A stretch of 64,000 bases of DNA from Aquirufa beregesia (GTDB lineage Bacteria > Bacteroidota > Bacteroidia > Cytophagales > Spirosomataceae). Positions 53,590 through 61,811 of the stretch are shown here, piece after piece (the stretch's first letter is position 1; each line of letters begins with the position of its first letter). The notes beneath the pieces were generated by a model, which saw only the letters and a list, made by a program, of their open reading frames with translations, did not search any database and was not told the DNA's origin. Position numbers and translations under genes: made by a program. The stretch covers positions 434,001-498,000 of the forward strand of contig NZ_SEWW01000001.1 of assembly GCF_011090385.1 (NCBI RefSeq), given 5' to 3'.

Positions 53590-53673
53590 TAAGTTTTCTT
53601 ACTTTTGTACGAAAATACGATTTATTTGGGATAGAATTTAGTCCATGAATCGAAAAACAATTCAAATTAAGCG

Positions 53674-54024
53674 ATGAAACAATCAGAGATAAATTTCAAA
53701 ATTAGTTTAGACGAAAATAACATTCCTGAACAAATTTCCTGGTCAGCCACAGATAATCCCAATGAAGGGATTGAAGAGACAAAAGCGATATTGGTAGCTA
53801 CCTGGGATCCTTATCATAAAGGCACGTTGACTTTGCCCTTATGGACCAAAGAGATGGAAGTATTAGATATGAAACGCTTTTTCATTGAAATTTTAGGTAC
53901 TGTTTCTGAGGCTTCCTTGCAAGCCACTGGAGATAGTTTTTTTTCTCAGGAAATTGAACAAGTTTGTATGACTTTGTCTAGTCATTTAAAGAAAGAAATC
54001 ATCGCGGCTGAAAAGGGTCAATAA
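53674..54024 (+). CDS. gldC: Gliding motility protein GldC
   Basis: 116 residues, soluble, no signal peptide. The sequence SEINFKISLDENNIPEQISWSATD, AILVATWDPYHKGTLTLPLWTKEMEVLDMKRFFIEIL closely resembles GldC, a small cytoplasmic protein needed for full gliding motility in Flavobacterium and kept in many non-gliding Bacteroidota. Presence alone does not prove gliding; the core gld genes are not in this window. The next gene follows after 11 bases. Confidence 0.85.
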   Translation: MKQSEINFKISLDENNIPEQISWSATDNPNEGIEETKAILVATWDPYHKGTLTLPLWTKEMEVLDMKRFFIEILGTVSEASLQATGDSFFSQEIEQVCMTLSSHLKKEIIAAEKGQ

Positions 54025-54035
54025 CACTAATTTAC

Positions 54036-55085
54036 ATGAAAGTATCCCATTTATTCATTGCCTTAATGCTCTTTATTACTTTGCCTAGCATGGCTCAAAA
54101 GGGCATCAATTTCATTAAAACGGGCAATTTCAATACAGCTGTCGCTACCGCCAAACAACAAAGCAAACTTTTATTCATGGAAGTTTATGCGCCAGATTGT
54201 CATATTTGCAATGCTTTTAAAGGAACCTTTGCCCAACCCCAAGTAGGAGCTTTTTACAATGCTAAATTTGTCAATTTCCAATTGGATATTCGTAATCCTG
54301 AAAATCAAAAGCTCCTAAAAAAGCTTAAAATTACCATTAATGCCACACCTACTTTCATTTTCATGGACCCTGCTACTTTACAAATCGTAGGGGCCAAGAT
54401 TTTTGGAGAAAGAGATAATTCGGTCATTAATGTAAATTCCATAGCTCAAAAAGCTGTTAATCCAGCAGAACATGCCCAGAACTATGCCAAAAGGTTGAAA
54501 GCTGGGGATAAAAATCCTCAATTCTTATTAAACTATGCTGAATATGCCCGGATAATGGGTGATACAACGTCCAATATTTTAGCTTTCAATGAGTTTGCTA
54601 AAACCTTGAATCCCAATCAATATACCTCTCAAAGTACGTTCAATGCCATTCAAATGGTCATGATGAATAACAACAATGTGCTATTTGATTATTTCATCAA
54701 CCACATTCCGGCTTACGAAAGAATTTACGAGGCCAATCCGGTAAGGATGAGTTATGAGAATATCTTTCAAATCGTTTTGACGAGTTCGCAGGCCAATAAA
54801 TTAACCATAGCTGATATTCAAAAGATTAAGAGTCAAATGAGCAAGGCCGGTTTGGACCCAGGCTCGATTCAAAGAAGAATGTGGATGGTGGAAAGTTCTT
54901 TATTGTTTAAACAGAGGAAAGCGACTCAGGCCATTCAAGTCATAGAAAAACTACTAGCAGTACTTCCTAATGCCCCAGGCCCTAAGGAATATCAATATTT
55001 ATGCGATTACGTCAATGGCAAAACCAAGGACAAAAAGGCATTAGCCTATGCCAAATCACATTGGTGTAAATTTGGAATGAGATAA
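54036..55085 (+). CDS. Secreted thioredoxin-fold protein with a helical C-terminal domain
   Basis: 349 residues with a signal peptide (MKVSHLFIALMLFITLPSMAQ). Residues about 30-135 form a thioredoxin-like domain with the redox-type motif APDCHICNAF and the cis-Pro segment INATPTFIFMDP. The rest is a long helical region (YAKRLKAGDKNPQFLLNYAEYARIMGD) that looks TPR-like. It is likely a periplasmic thiol oxidoreductase or a non-catalytic scaffold; CHIC is unusual compared with CGPC but keeps both Cys. It probably shares an operon with gldC. Confidence 0.82.
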   Translation: MKVSHLFIALMLFITLPSMAQKGINFIKTGNFNTAVATAKQQSKLLFMEVYAPDCHICNAFKGTFAQPQVGAFYNAKFVNFQLDIRNPENQKLLKKLKITINATPTFIFMDPATLQIVGAKIFGERDNSVINVNSIAQKAVNPAEHAQNYAKRLKAGDKNPQFLLNYAEYARIMGDTTSNILAFNEFAKTLNPNQYTSQSTFNAIQMVMMNNNNVLFDYFINHIPAYERIYEANPVRMSYENIFQIVLTSSQANKLTIADIQKIKSQMSKAGLDPGSIQRRMWMVESSLLFKQRKATQAIQVIEKLLAVLPNAPGPKEYQYLCDYVNGKTKDKKALAYAKSHWCKFGMR

Positions 55086-55087
55086 AT

Positions 55088-55276
55088 TTAGCGAAAAAGA
55101 GCTCGGTAAATCATCACAGCCACACAAATTAAAAACATCACAATCGATATTTTATTAATCATGTGCATCGTACGAATATTAAAGTTCGTTGGTGCACCTG
55201 GTTTAGGCTTTTGAAATACACGAATGAAGTAAGTGAAAACTTCTCCTATTCTGAATTGTTCTTTTAGTCTGCTCAT
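55088..55276 (-). CDS. Small single-helix membrane protein (DUF6728-like)
   Basis: 62 residues: a basic N-terminal half (RLKEQFRIGEVFTYFIRVFQKPKPGAPTNFNIRTMHMIN) and one hydrophobic helix at the C-terminus (ISIVMFLICVAVMIYRALF). It resembles a small uncharacterised Bacteroidota family that I associate with DUF6728. It lies one base after the ispG stop on the same strand, so it is probably co-translated with ispG. Function unknown. Confidence 0.7.
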   Translation of the reverse strand: MSRLKEQFRIGEVFTYFIRVFQKPKPGAPTNFNIRTMHMINKISIVMFLICVAVMIYRALFR

Positions 55277-55277
55277 C

Positions 55278-57293
55278 TTAGTTGTTCGTTTCTTGCGGAT
55301 CTTTCCAAATTCCGTCTTCTTTGATTAATTGAATTAATTCATCCACAGCAGAATCTGCCGGCACCGACTTTTTAACGACTTCCTGACCACGATACAAGGC
55401 AATTTTGTCTTTCCCTATACCTACATAGCCATAATCGGCATCGGCCATTTCACCTGGGCCATTTACGATACAACCCATGATTCCGATTTTCACCCCTTTT
55501 AAATGATCGGTCACTTGTCGGATTCTGGCTGTTGTTTCTTGAAGATCAAATAAGGTTCTTCCGCAAGAAGGGCAGGAGATGTATTCTGTTTTTGAAATGC
55601 GCACCCTACATGCCTGTAAAATTCCGAAATTCGTAGAATTCTCTAAGGAGGATTGTGCTTGTAAACTTGATAGAGATAGCATTAATCCATCCCCAAATCC
55701 ATCAATGAATAAAGCTCCAGCATCTGTTGGTGCAAATAATTGAAACTGATTAGCATGGATATCTTGGTAGTTTAAACGTATCACGACAGGTAGAGCAATT
55801 CCTTGCATGTCTAATTCAAAAAAGGCACGGCGAATAGCAGCCATTCGGTTAGAGAAGCTCGAAGAAAGCACTAATACCTCATTCTGAGCCAATTTAAGGG
55901 CATTGACCAATAAGTCATTGGTCCAAATCTCTTCGGCATCAGCATGCACAAAATTAAGTTGGGCGTGTTTCTTGCTTGCCTTCAACCAATATTCGGCCTC
56001 AAATAATGGGAATTGGTGCTCTGAATGACTCGATTGGAGCCATGTTTTGGCAAGTTGGATTTGTTTCAATCCATTAGGCAGCATAAAATCCAAATCTAAT
56101 GTACCTGTAAACAAATAATCTGCTCCCAAATCATTCATGGCCCATTTATCCGGTTCTGGCAAATAAAAATGGCCAATGGATTTCAAATCCTCCATGCCTA
56201 TGCTTTTCAAATGCGAAAAATCAGCAATAACACGTGGTACTTGATGTCCACCAAAATTCATTAATTCGCTACTTTTTCTTCTGGTATGAGCAAATGGATT
56301 AATGGGGGAATCGAATCCTGAAGGTAAATTTGTTAGACTAGGAATAGGAGCATTAGGACGATTGCGACCTACATAACGATTCACCAAATCCTTAGCAACA
56401 GGAATTTCAAGTTCAGGATCCTCTGTTAAGGATACACGAATGGTATCTCCTAATCCGTCTTCCAATAAAGTTCCAATTCCCACGGCAGATTTAATCCGGC
56501 CATCTTCTCCTTCACCAGCCTCAGTCACTCCTAAATGTAAAGGGTAGGCCTTAAAATGGCCATCTACCAGCTTTTTACTCAATAAACGGTAGGCTTCTAC
56601 CATCACTTGAGTATTGGAAGCTTTCATGGAAAGAACGAGGTTAAAGTAATTTTCATCTTCGCAGATACGTAAAAATTCCAAAGCGGATTCCACCATTCCT
56701 AAAGGAGTATCACCGTAGCGACTTAAGATACGATCAGATAATGACCCATGGTTTGTACCAATGCGCATGGCGGTGCCATATTCTTTACAAATTTTCACCA
56801 AGGGTAAGAATTTATCTCGAATTCGCTCCAATTCTGATTGATAGGATGTTTCTGTATACTCTAGCGTTTCAAAACGTTTTTTATCGGCATAATTACCCGG
56901 ATTAATGCGTACTTTTTCTACGATTCTAGCGGCTAATTCAGCCGCATTGGGTGTAAAATGTATATCGGCCACTAAAGGGGTTTTATAGCCTTTAGCACGT
57001 AAGCCTTTACGGATATTTTCCAAATTTTGAGCCTCCTTGACGGAGGGTGCCGTGATACGTACCAATTCACAACCTGCATCAATCATACGCATGGATTGTT
57101 CTATGGATCCATGAGTATCCATGGTATCCACCGTTGTCATGGATTGTATCCGAATGGGGAAATCAGAACCTAACATCAAATCTCCAATCGAAACAGGAAT
57201 CGTTTCTCTCCGCTGATAGCCGAACAAGGTAGGAGCATAGATGTTCCCATCGCTGATCAAATGAGCTGAAGACGATTGTAGGATGCTTGACAT
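55278..57293 (-). CDS. ispG: 4-Hydroxy-3-methylbut-2-enyl diphosphate synthase, long form
   Basis: Penultimate step of the MEP isoprenoid pathway, an iron-sulfur enzyme. 671 residues from the ATG at the complement of 57291-57293; the frame extends 39 bases upstream to a TTG that lies inside the neighbour's terminator and is unlikely. N-terminal TIM barrel (IGDLMLGSDFPIRIQSMTTVDTMDTHGSIEQ, LVADIHFTPNAAELAA, VRINPGNYAD), a large middle insertion typical of plant, Chlamydia and Bacteroidota enzymes, and a C-terminal cluster domain with CPSCGRTLFDLQ and MGCIVNGPGEMADADYGYVG. Confidence 0.96.
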   Translation of the reverse strand: MSSILQSSSAHLISDGNIYAPTLFGYQRRETIPVSIGDLMLGSDFPIRIQSMTTVDTMDTHGSIEQSMRMIDAGCELVRITAPSVKEAQNLENIRKGLRAKGYKTPLVADIHFTPNAAELAARIVEKVRINPGNYADKKRFETLEYTETSYQSELERIRDKFLPLVKICKEYGTAMRIGTNHGSLSDRILSRYGDTPLGMVESALEFLRICEDENYFNLVLSMKASNTQVMVEAYRLLSKKLVDGHFKAYPLHLGVTEAGEGEDGRIKSAVGIGTLLEDGLGDTIRVSLTEDPELEIPVAKDLVNRYVGRNRPNAPIPSLTNLPSGFDSPINPFAHTRRKSSELMNFGGHQVPRVIADFSHLKSIGMEDLKSIGHFYLPEPDKWAMNDLGADYLFTGTLDLDFMLPNGLKQIQLAKTWLQSSHSEHQFPLFEAEYWLKASKKHAQLNFVHADAEEIWTNDLLVNALKLAQNEVLVLSSSFSNRMAAIRRAFFELDMQGIALPVVIRLNYQDIHANQFQLFAPTDAGALFIDGFGDGLMLSLSSLQAQSSLENSTNFGILQACRVRISKTEYISCPSCGRTLFDLQETTARIRQVTDHLKGVKIGIMGCIVNGPGEMADADYGYVGIGKDKIALYRGQEVVKKSVPADSAVDELIQLIKEDGIWKDPQETNN

Positions 57294-57330
57294 AGGTAGT
57301 ATATTTATACCAAATTTACGAAATACAAAC

Positions 57331-57370
57331 AAAAAGCCTCATCTCATGAAAATAAGATGAGGCTCTTTTT
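57331..57370 (-). terminator. Terminator after the sugar transporter gene
   Basis: GCCTCATCT (57336-57344) with AGATGAGGC (57355-57363), a perfect 9-bp stem with a 10-base loop. On the minus strand it ends in a T run, separating the transporter unit from ispG. Confidence 0.85.
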
Positions 57371-57381
57371 ACATGATGATA

Positions 57382-58587
57382 TTACCAAGAACTCTTTTTG
57401 TGTCCGATTGTTGCGTAAAATAGAATAAACAAATAGCATGGCACCATGATTACATAGGCTAATTGCGTATTTTGAATTCTATCAGCAATATCGCCATACA
57501 ATAATGGAATTAAAGCTCCTCCAGAAATCATCATAATAATTAAAGCTGAACCCAATTTGGTATATTTCCCTAAACCACGAATGGCTAAGGGCCATAAAGC
57601 TGGCCACATTAAAGCATTGGCTAAACCTAACATAGCTAAACACATCACGGAATAATATCCGTCTAAAAGTACGGTTCCAAGAGAAAATACAACCCCTAAA
57701 ATAGCTGAATAATTCAAGGCTTTTTGTTGAGATAAAATCTTTGGAATGAACAAAATTCCTACTACATATCCTGCCAACATGCCATATAAAGTATAGGTTG
57801 TAAAGGTTTTGGCTACTTCCATTTCGATACCTTGAGATACACCATAATTGATGATGGTATCACCCGCCATTACTTCGACTCCCACATATAAAAAGAATGC
57901 CACCAAACCCAAAACTAGGTTTGGATAGGCCCATACACTAGGACGTTGTTCAGCAGCAGATTCTTCACTTTCTGCGGCTTCAACTTCTGGAAGGGTAGAG
58001 AAACGAACCAACAAGGCTAAACCTACTAAAACCCCTGTCATAATTAAATAGGGATTTACCACAATGCTTAAATCTTTCGCATCTGTGGTGGAGGATAATA
58101 ATAATCCACCAAAAATAAATTGGCTTAATATGCCGGCAACTTTATTACAAATACCCATCACCGAAATACGTTTGGCGGCAGAATCTGGAGAGCCTAAAAT
58201 GGTTACATAAGGATTAGAAGCTGTTTGCAATAAAGCTAATCCAGTACCTATCACGAATAATCCCAAAAGAAACATGGGATAATTGGACATTTGAGCAGCT
58301 GGAACAAACAGTACTGTTCCCACAGCCATGACAATTAATCCCAAAGACATGCCGTTTTTGAAACCTGTTTTAGCCAATACCCAAGAAGAAGGAATGGCCA
58401 TAACAAAATAAGAAATGAAAAAGGCTGAAGTCACTAAGAGTGATTCAAAGTTATTTAAGGCAAATGTTGCTTTAAAAAAGGCAATTAATACGGAGTTTAC
58501 CCAGGTCACAAATCCAAATACAAAGAAGAGTATTCCGATAATTAATAGCGCAGCTGAGGTGTTGGTAGGTTTGTTTGTAGTTGTCAT
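57382..58587 (-). CDS. Sugar MFS transporter (FucP/GlcP-like)
   Basis: 401-residue integral membrane protein with about 12 helices. The start (LLIIGILFFVFGFVTWVNSVLIAFFKATFALNNFESLLVTSAFFISYFVMAIPSSWVLAKTGFKNGM), the GLALLQTASNPYVTILG stretch and NALMWPALWPLAIRGLGKYTKLGSALIIMMISGGALIP are typical of the FucP-like sugar:H+ symporter group (fucose, glucose/galactose, GlcNAc members). It lies six bases after the GH109-like gene and shares its transcript. The sugar cannot be assigned; an amino sugar is a reasonable guess from the neighbour. Confidence 0.9.
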   Translation of the reverse strand: MTTTNKPTNTSAALLIIGILFFVFGFVTWVNSVLIAFFKATFALNNFESLLVTSAFFISYFVMAIPSSWVLAKTGFKNGMSLGLIVMAVGTVLFVPAAQMSNYPMFLLGLFVIGTGLALLQTASNPYVTILGSPDSAAKRISVMGICNKVAGILSQFIFGGLLLSSTTDAKDLSIVVNPYLIMTGVLVGLALLVRFSTLPEVEAAESEESAAEQRPSVWAYPNLVLGLVAFFLYVGVEVMAGDTIINYGVSQGIEMEVAKTFTTYTLYGMLAGYVVGILFIPKILSQQKALNYSAILGVVFSLGTVLLDGYYSVMCLAMLGLANALMWPALWPLAIRGLGKYTKLGSALIIMMISGGALIPLLYGDIADRIQNTQLAYVIMVPCYLFILFYATIGHKKSSW

Positions 58588-58593
58588 AAAGGT

Positions 58594-59946
58594 TTAATAG
58601 TTATCATGTAAAGCAAAAATAGGTTGATTGGTTTTCCATTTTCCTCGTGTGAAATCTGGAATTTTAACAGGAGTAGATCCTTTGGCAATGGATTCTTCTG
58701 ATAGGGGTGATATAGCTGACCAAGCGGCTGCATCATATACATCTATAGGGGGGGCTACTTTGTTTTTAATCGATTCAATGAAGGCTCTTAACACAAAATA
58801 GTCAATTCCTCCATGGCCAGCATTCTCGGCATCTTGTGCATGAGCTTTCCAAAGCGGGTGGTCATATTTCTCTTGGTAAGGTTTGAATGGCTCCCAACTA
58901 TGTGCTTTCGGAGAAACACCTTCTAAGTAAATGGACTTGTTATCATCCATCCATAATCCTTGGGTTCCTTGTACGCGAAAACCTAAGGAATAAGGTCTTG
59001 GGGAGTTGGTATCATGAGAAATCATGATGGTTTCTCCATTGGCACATTTGATTAAGGAGGTTACTACGTCTCCCAATTTAAACTTGGTCTTGGCATTGGG
59101 ATGATCTTTCCCACCTTTATCCACAATATATTTCTGTAAACCCAAGGCTGGACTAGCCATAGATGTTACATATAAAAACTGATTTCCGCGATTGATATTT
59201 AACATTTCCGCCACAGGGCCTAAGCCGTGAGTTGGATAAATATCGCCATTGCGGTCTATGGAATGTTGAGTCCTCCATTTAGCCTCAGAAAATCCTTTCT
59301 CGCCAAATTCAACTCCACCACCATAGGCTTTGACTCCATCATTAAATTTGACTTCTCGTAAATCATGTTGGTAGCCGCATTGGACATGGGTTAAAGAGCC
59401 GAACATGCCTTGACGAACCATATTTAAGACCGCTAGGACGTCACGACGGTAGCAGACATTTTCCAAAATCATGCAATGTGAACCTGTTTTTTCATACATA
59501 TTCACCAAATCCCATGATTCTTTCAAGGTGACTGTAGCTGAAACCTCCACACCCGTGTATTTCCCTTCTTTCATGGAAGCCAAGGCCATAGGCACATGCC
59601 ATTCCCAAGGAGTGGCAATAATCACGCCATCTATATCATTCCGTTTGACTAAGTTTTCAAAATCATGATCGCCTTGTTGATATACAACCGCTTCTTTACG
59701 GCCTTTATCACGAATCATTTTTTGTGAAATCTGAATAGCCTGAGGATCTATATCACATATAGCTATAATTTCCACATCCGAACGATACATTGCCATTTCC
59801 AAATGATTTCTTCCACGAAGCCCCACACCAATGAAACCTAAACGCACTTTTGTTTGTTCTGGTGTTATGCCTTTTAAAATAGTGGGAAATAGAGCAGCAG
59901 ATGAAGTATATAGCAGCGATTTTGAAATAAAATTTCGCCTTTTCAT
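58594..59946 (-). CDS. Gfo/Idh/MocA oxidoreductase resembling GH109 glycosidases
   Basis: 450 residues. The N-terminus MKRRNFISKSLLYTSSAALF is a Tat-type signal. A Rossmann domain follows (VRLGFIGVGLRGRNHLEMA). The segments EVSATVTLKESWDLVNMYEKTGSHCMILENVCYRRDVLAVLNMVR, AKWRTQHSIDRNGDIYPTHGLGPVAEMLNINRGN and HDTNSPRPYSLGFRVQGTQGLW match the NAD-dependent GH109 alpha-N-acetylgalactosaminidase family closely. It would act in the periplasm and release N-acetylgalactosamine from glycans. Identity rests on remembered family patterns; generic sugar oxidoreductase is the alternative. Paired with a sugar transporter. Confidence 0.85.
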   Translation of the reverse strand: MKRRNFISKSLLYTSSAALFPTILKGITPEQTKVRLGFIGVGLRGRNHLEMAMYRSDVEIIAICDIDPQAIQISQKMIRDKGRKEAVVYQQGDHDFENLVKRNDIDGVIIATPWEWHVPMALASMKEGKYTGVEVSATVTLKESWDLVNMYEKTGSHCMILENVCYRRDVLAVLNMVRQGMFGSLTHVQCGYQHDLREVKFNDGVKAYGGGVEFGEKGFSEAKWRTQHSIDRNGDIYPTHGLGPVAEMLNINRGNQFLYVTSMASPALGLQKYIVDKGGKDHPNAKTKFKLGDVVTSLIKCANGETIMISHDTNSPRPYSLGFRVQGTQGLWMDDNKSIYLEGVSPKAHSWEPFKPYQEKYDHPLWKAHAQDAENAGHGGIDYFVLRAFIESIKNKVAPPIDVYDAAAWSAISPLSEESIAKGSTPVKIPDFTRGKWKTNQPIFALHDNY

Positions 59947-60025
59947 AAATTGTTAAACTGGTTTTAGGTAATGAAATTGAAATTTAATCAAAATATGGCT
60001 GTAAATTTATATCCAAATTAAAAAA

Positions 60026-60448
60026 ATGATAGAGCTTCCCCGTGTTAGTGTATTTAGAAAAGAGCATTTTAATGCGGCTCATCGATTATTCCATACAAAT
60101 TGGTCGGACGAAAAAAACCAGGAAGTGTTTGGATTATGTAATAATCCCAATTATCATGGCCACAATTATGAATTAATTGTGCAAATTACTGGAACAATTA
60201 ATCCAGAAACGGGTTATGTGATAGACATGAAAGAAGTTTCCCAACTGGTTCAAAAGGAAATAATACATAAATTCGACCATAAAAATCTCAATTTAGATGT
60301 TCCCGAATTTGCTCATTTGAATCCTACAGCTGAAAACATTGCTTGTGTCATTTACCAAAAGATTAGAGCTGCACTTGCCTCCCACCTTGATTTAAAAATT
60401 AGATTATATGAAACAGAAAGAAATTTTGTTGAATTCCCTGCTCATTGA
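60026..60448 (+). CDS. 6-Pyruvoyl-tetrahydropterin synthase-like protein
   Basis: 140 residues, PTPS/QueD fold. Zinc ligands H19 (FNAAHRL), H44 and H46 (NYHGHNY); catalytic Cys38; D84-H85 (KFDHKNLNLD) and E129 (LYETERN). The stretch GLCNNPNYHGHNY and DHKNLNLDVPEF with TAENIA is closer to eukaryotic-type PTPS than to typical QueD, and no queC or queE is adjacent. It would convert dihydroneopterin triphosphate to 6-pyruvoyl-tetrahydropterin. It overlaps folE by 41 bases. QueD function remains possible. Confidence 0.85.
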   Translation: MIELPRVSVFRKEHFNAAHRLFHTNWSDEKNQEVFGLCNNPNYHGHNYELIVQITGTINPETGYVIDMKEVSQLVQKEIIHKFDHKNLNLDVPEFAHLNPTAENIACVIYQKIRAALASHLDLKIRLYETERNFVEFPAH

Positions 60449-61112
60449 TACGGAAAATTTCCATTTCACAGATGATGAGATTGGAGATAATCACATAGCG
60501 ACTTCGATAGAAACTCCTATGAGATCAGATGCATTTGATCTTTCTGATGCAGAAAAAATCAAAAAAATCGAAGAACATTTTAAAGAAATCATGTTGACCT
60601 TAGGTCTAGATCTAAACGATGATTCTCTAAAAGGTACACCTAAGCGTGTTGCAAAAATGTACGTAGAAGAGATTTTTAGCGGATTAAATCCTAAAAATGA
60701 GCCTCAGGTAGCCCTATTTGAAAATAAATTCGGCTATAATGAAATGCTTATTGAGAAAAATATCAGTTTCTATTCGAATTGTGAACACCATTTCGTGCCT
60801 ATCGTAGGTAAAACTCATATTGCCTACATTTCTTCAGGTAAGGTCATTGGTTTGTCCAAATTGAATCGCATCGTTCAATACTATGCCAAAAGACCGCAGG
60901 TTCAAGAGCGTTTAACGATGCAAATTGCCAAGCATTTGCAAAAAGTATTGGAGACGGAACATGTGGCTATTTATATCGATGCCAAACACCTTTGTGTTTC
61001 TTCACGTGGCGTAAAAGATGATGCTACGTCTACCATTACTTCCTTTTATGGAGGTAAATTCCAAGAAGAATCAACGAAAAAAGAGTTTTTTGGTGGTATT
61101 CAGTCCATATAA
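60408..61112 (+). CDS. folE: GTP cyclohydrolase I
   Basis: First step of folate and pterin synthesis, GTP to dihydroneopterin triphosphate. 234 residues. Signatures: LGLDLNDDSLKGTPKRVAKMYVEEIFSGL, the zinc-binding FYSNCEHHFVPIVGKTHIAYI, GLSKLNRIVQYYAKRPQVQERLT, and the third ligand in HLCVSSRGVKDDATSTITSFYGG. The ATG at 60408 lies inside the upstream PTPS gene (41-base overlap). The long N-terminus carrying IATSIETPMRSDAF is normal for Bacteroidota, so the overlap seems real. Confidence 0.96.
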   Translation: MKQKEILLNSLLIDTENFHFTDDEIGDNHIATSIETPMRSDAFDLSDAEKIKKIEEHFKEIMLTLGLDLNDDSLKGTPKRVAKMYVEEIFSGLNPKNEPQVALFENKFGYNEMLIEKNISFYSNCEHHFVPIVGKTHIAYISSGKVIGLSKLNRIVQYYAKRPQVQERLTMQIAKHLQKVLETEHVAIYIDAKHLCVSSRGVKDDATSTITSFYGGKFQEESTKKEFFGGIQSI

Positions 61113-61811
61113 ATGGGAGTATATGTTATTGTAGGAGCAAGTCAAGGAATTGGTTACTCCATAGCAGAGCAATTGCTTGCGTCTGGACATCGTGTACTTA
61201 ATTTTTCAAGAAAAGCGTCAGATTTAGCTGGGATTGAGAATTACACGTGGGACGCACTTCAAGAGGACGATCGTATTTTTTCCTCCCTGCAAGGGCCCAT
61301 TGACGGTTTGGCATATTGTCCTGGTAGTATCATTTTAAAACCATTTCATCGCCTTAGCACTTCCGATTTTGAAGTAGATTTTAAAATCAATCTTATAGGT
61401 GCGGTTCGTGTAATTCAAGTTTTATTAGCTTCTTTAAAGCAATCTGATAGTGCTTCCATCGTTCTTTTCAGTACCGTGGCAGTTCAAACAGGTATGGGAT
61501 TCCATGCATCTATAGCCAGTTCTAAAGGTGCCATTGAAGGACTTACTCGATCTTTAGCTGCAGAATTCAGCAGTTTAAAAATTCGTGTGAATGCCATTGC
61601 TCCTTCATTAACTCAAACACCATTAGCTCAAAATCTTTTGAGTAGCCCTGAGAAAATCGAAGCGGGTGGAAAAAGACATCCATTAGGCCGAGTGGGGCAG
61701 GCCGAAGACATAGCCAATTTAGCATTTTTTTTATTGAAGCCTGAAAATTCTTGGATAACAGGACAAGTGATTGGAGTAGATGGAGGAATAGGAAGCCTAA
61801 GAACGGTTTAA
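61113..61811 (+). CDS. Short-chain dehydrogenase/reductase with an atypical active site
   Basis: 232 residues, Rossmann fold with GASQGIG at 8-14 and the C-terminal ITGQVIGVDGG typical of SDRs. The catalytic Ser (S120) and Lys (K138) are in place, but the Tyr of YxxxK is replaced by Ile134 (FHASIASSKGA). Its start codon directly abuts the folE stop, so it belongs to the PTPS-folE operon and may reduce a pterin, in the manner of sepiapterin reductase; that is inference. It overlaps the convergent CDF gene by 15 bases. Confidence 0.85.
   Translation: MGVYVIVGASQGIGYSIAEQLLASGHRVLNFSRKASDLAGIENYTWDALQEDDRIFSSLQGPIDGLAYCPGSIILKPFHRLSTSDFEVDFKINLIGAVRVIQVLLASLKQSDSASIVLFSTVAVQTGMGFHASIASSKGAIEGLTRSLAAEFSSLKIRVNAIAPSLTQTPLAQNLLSSPEKIEAGGKRHPLGRVGQAEDIANLAFFLLKPENSWITGQVIGVDGGIGSLRTV

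Noticed and set aside
55278-57293. ispG as a fusion or mis-assembly because of its 671-residue length
   Set aside because: The large middle insertion is normal for Bacteroidota, Chlamydia and plant enzymes.
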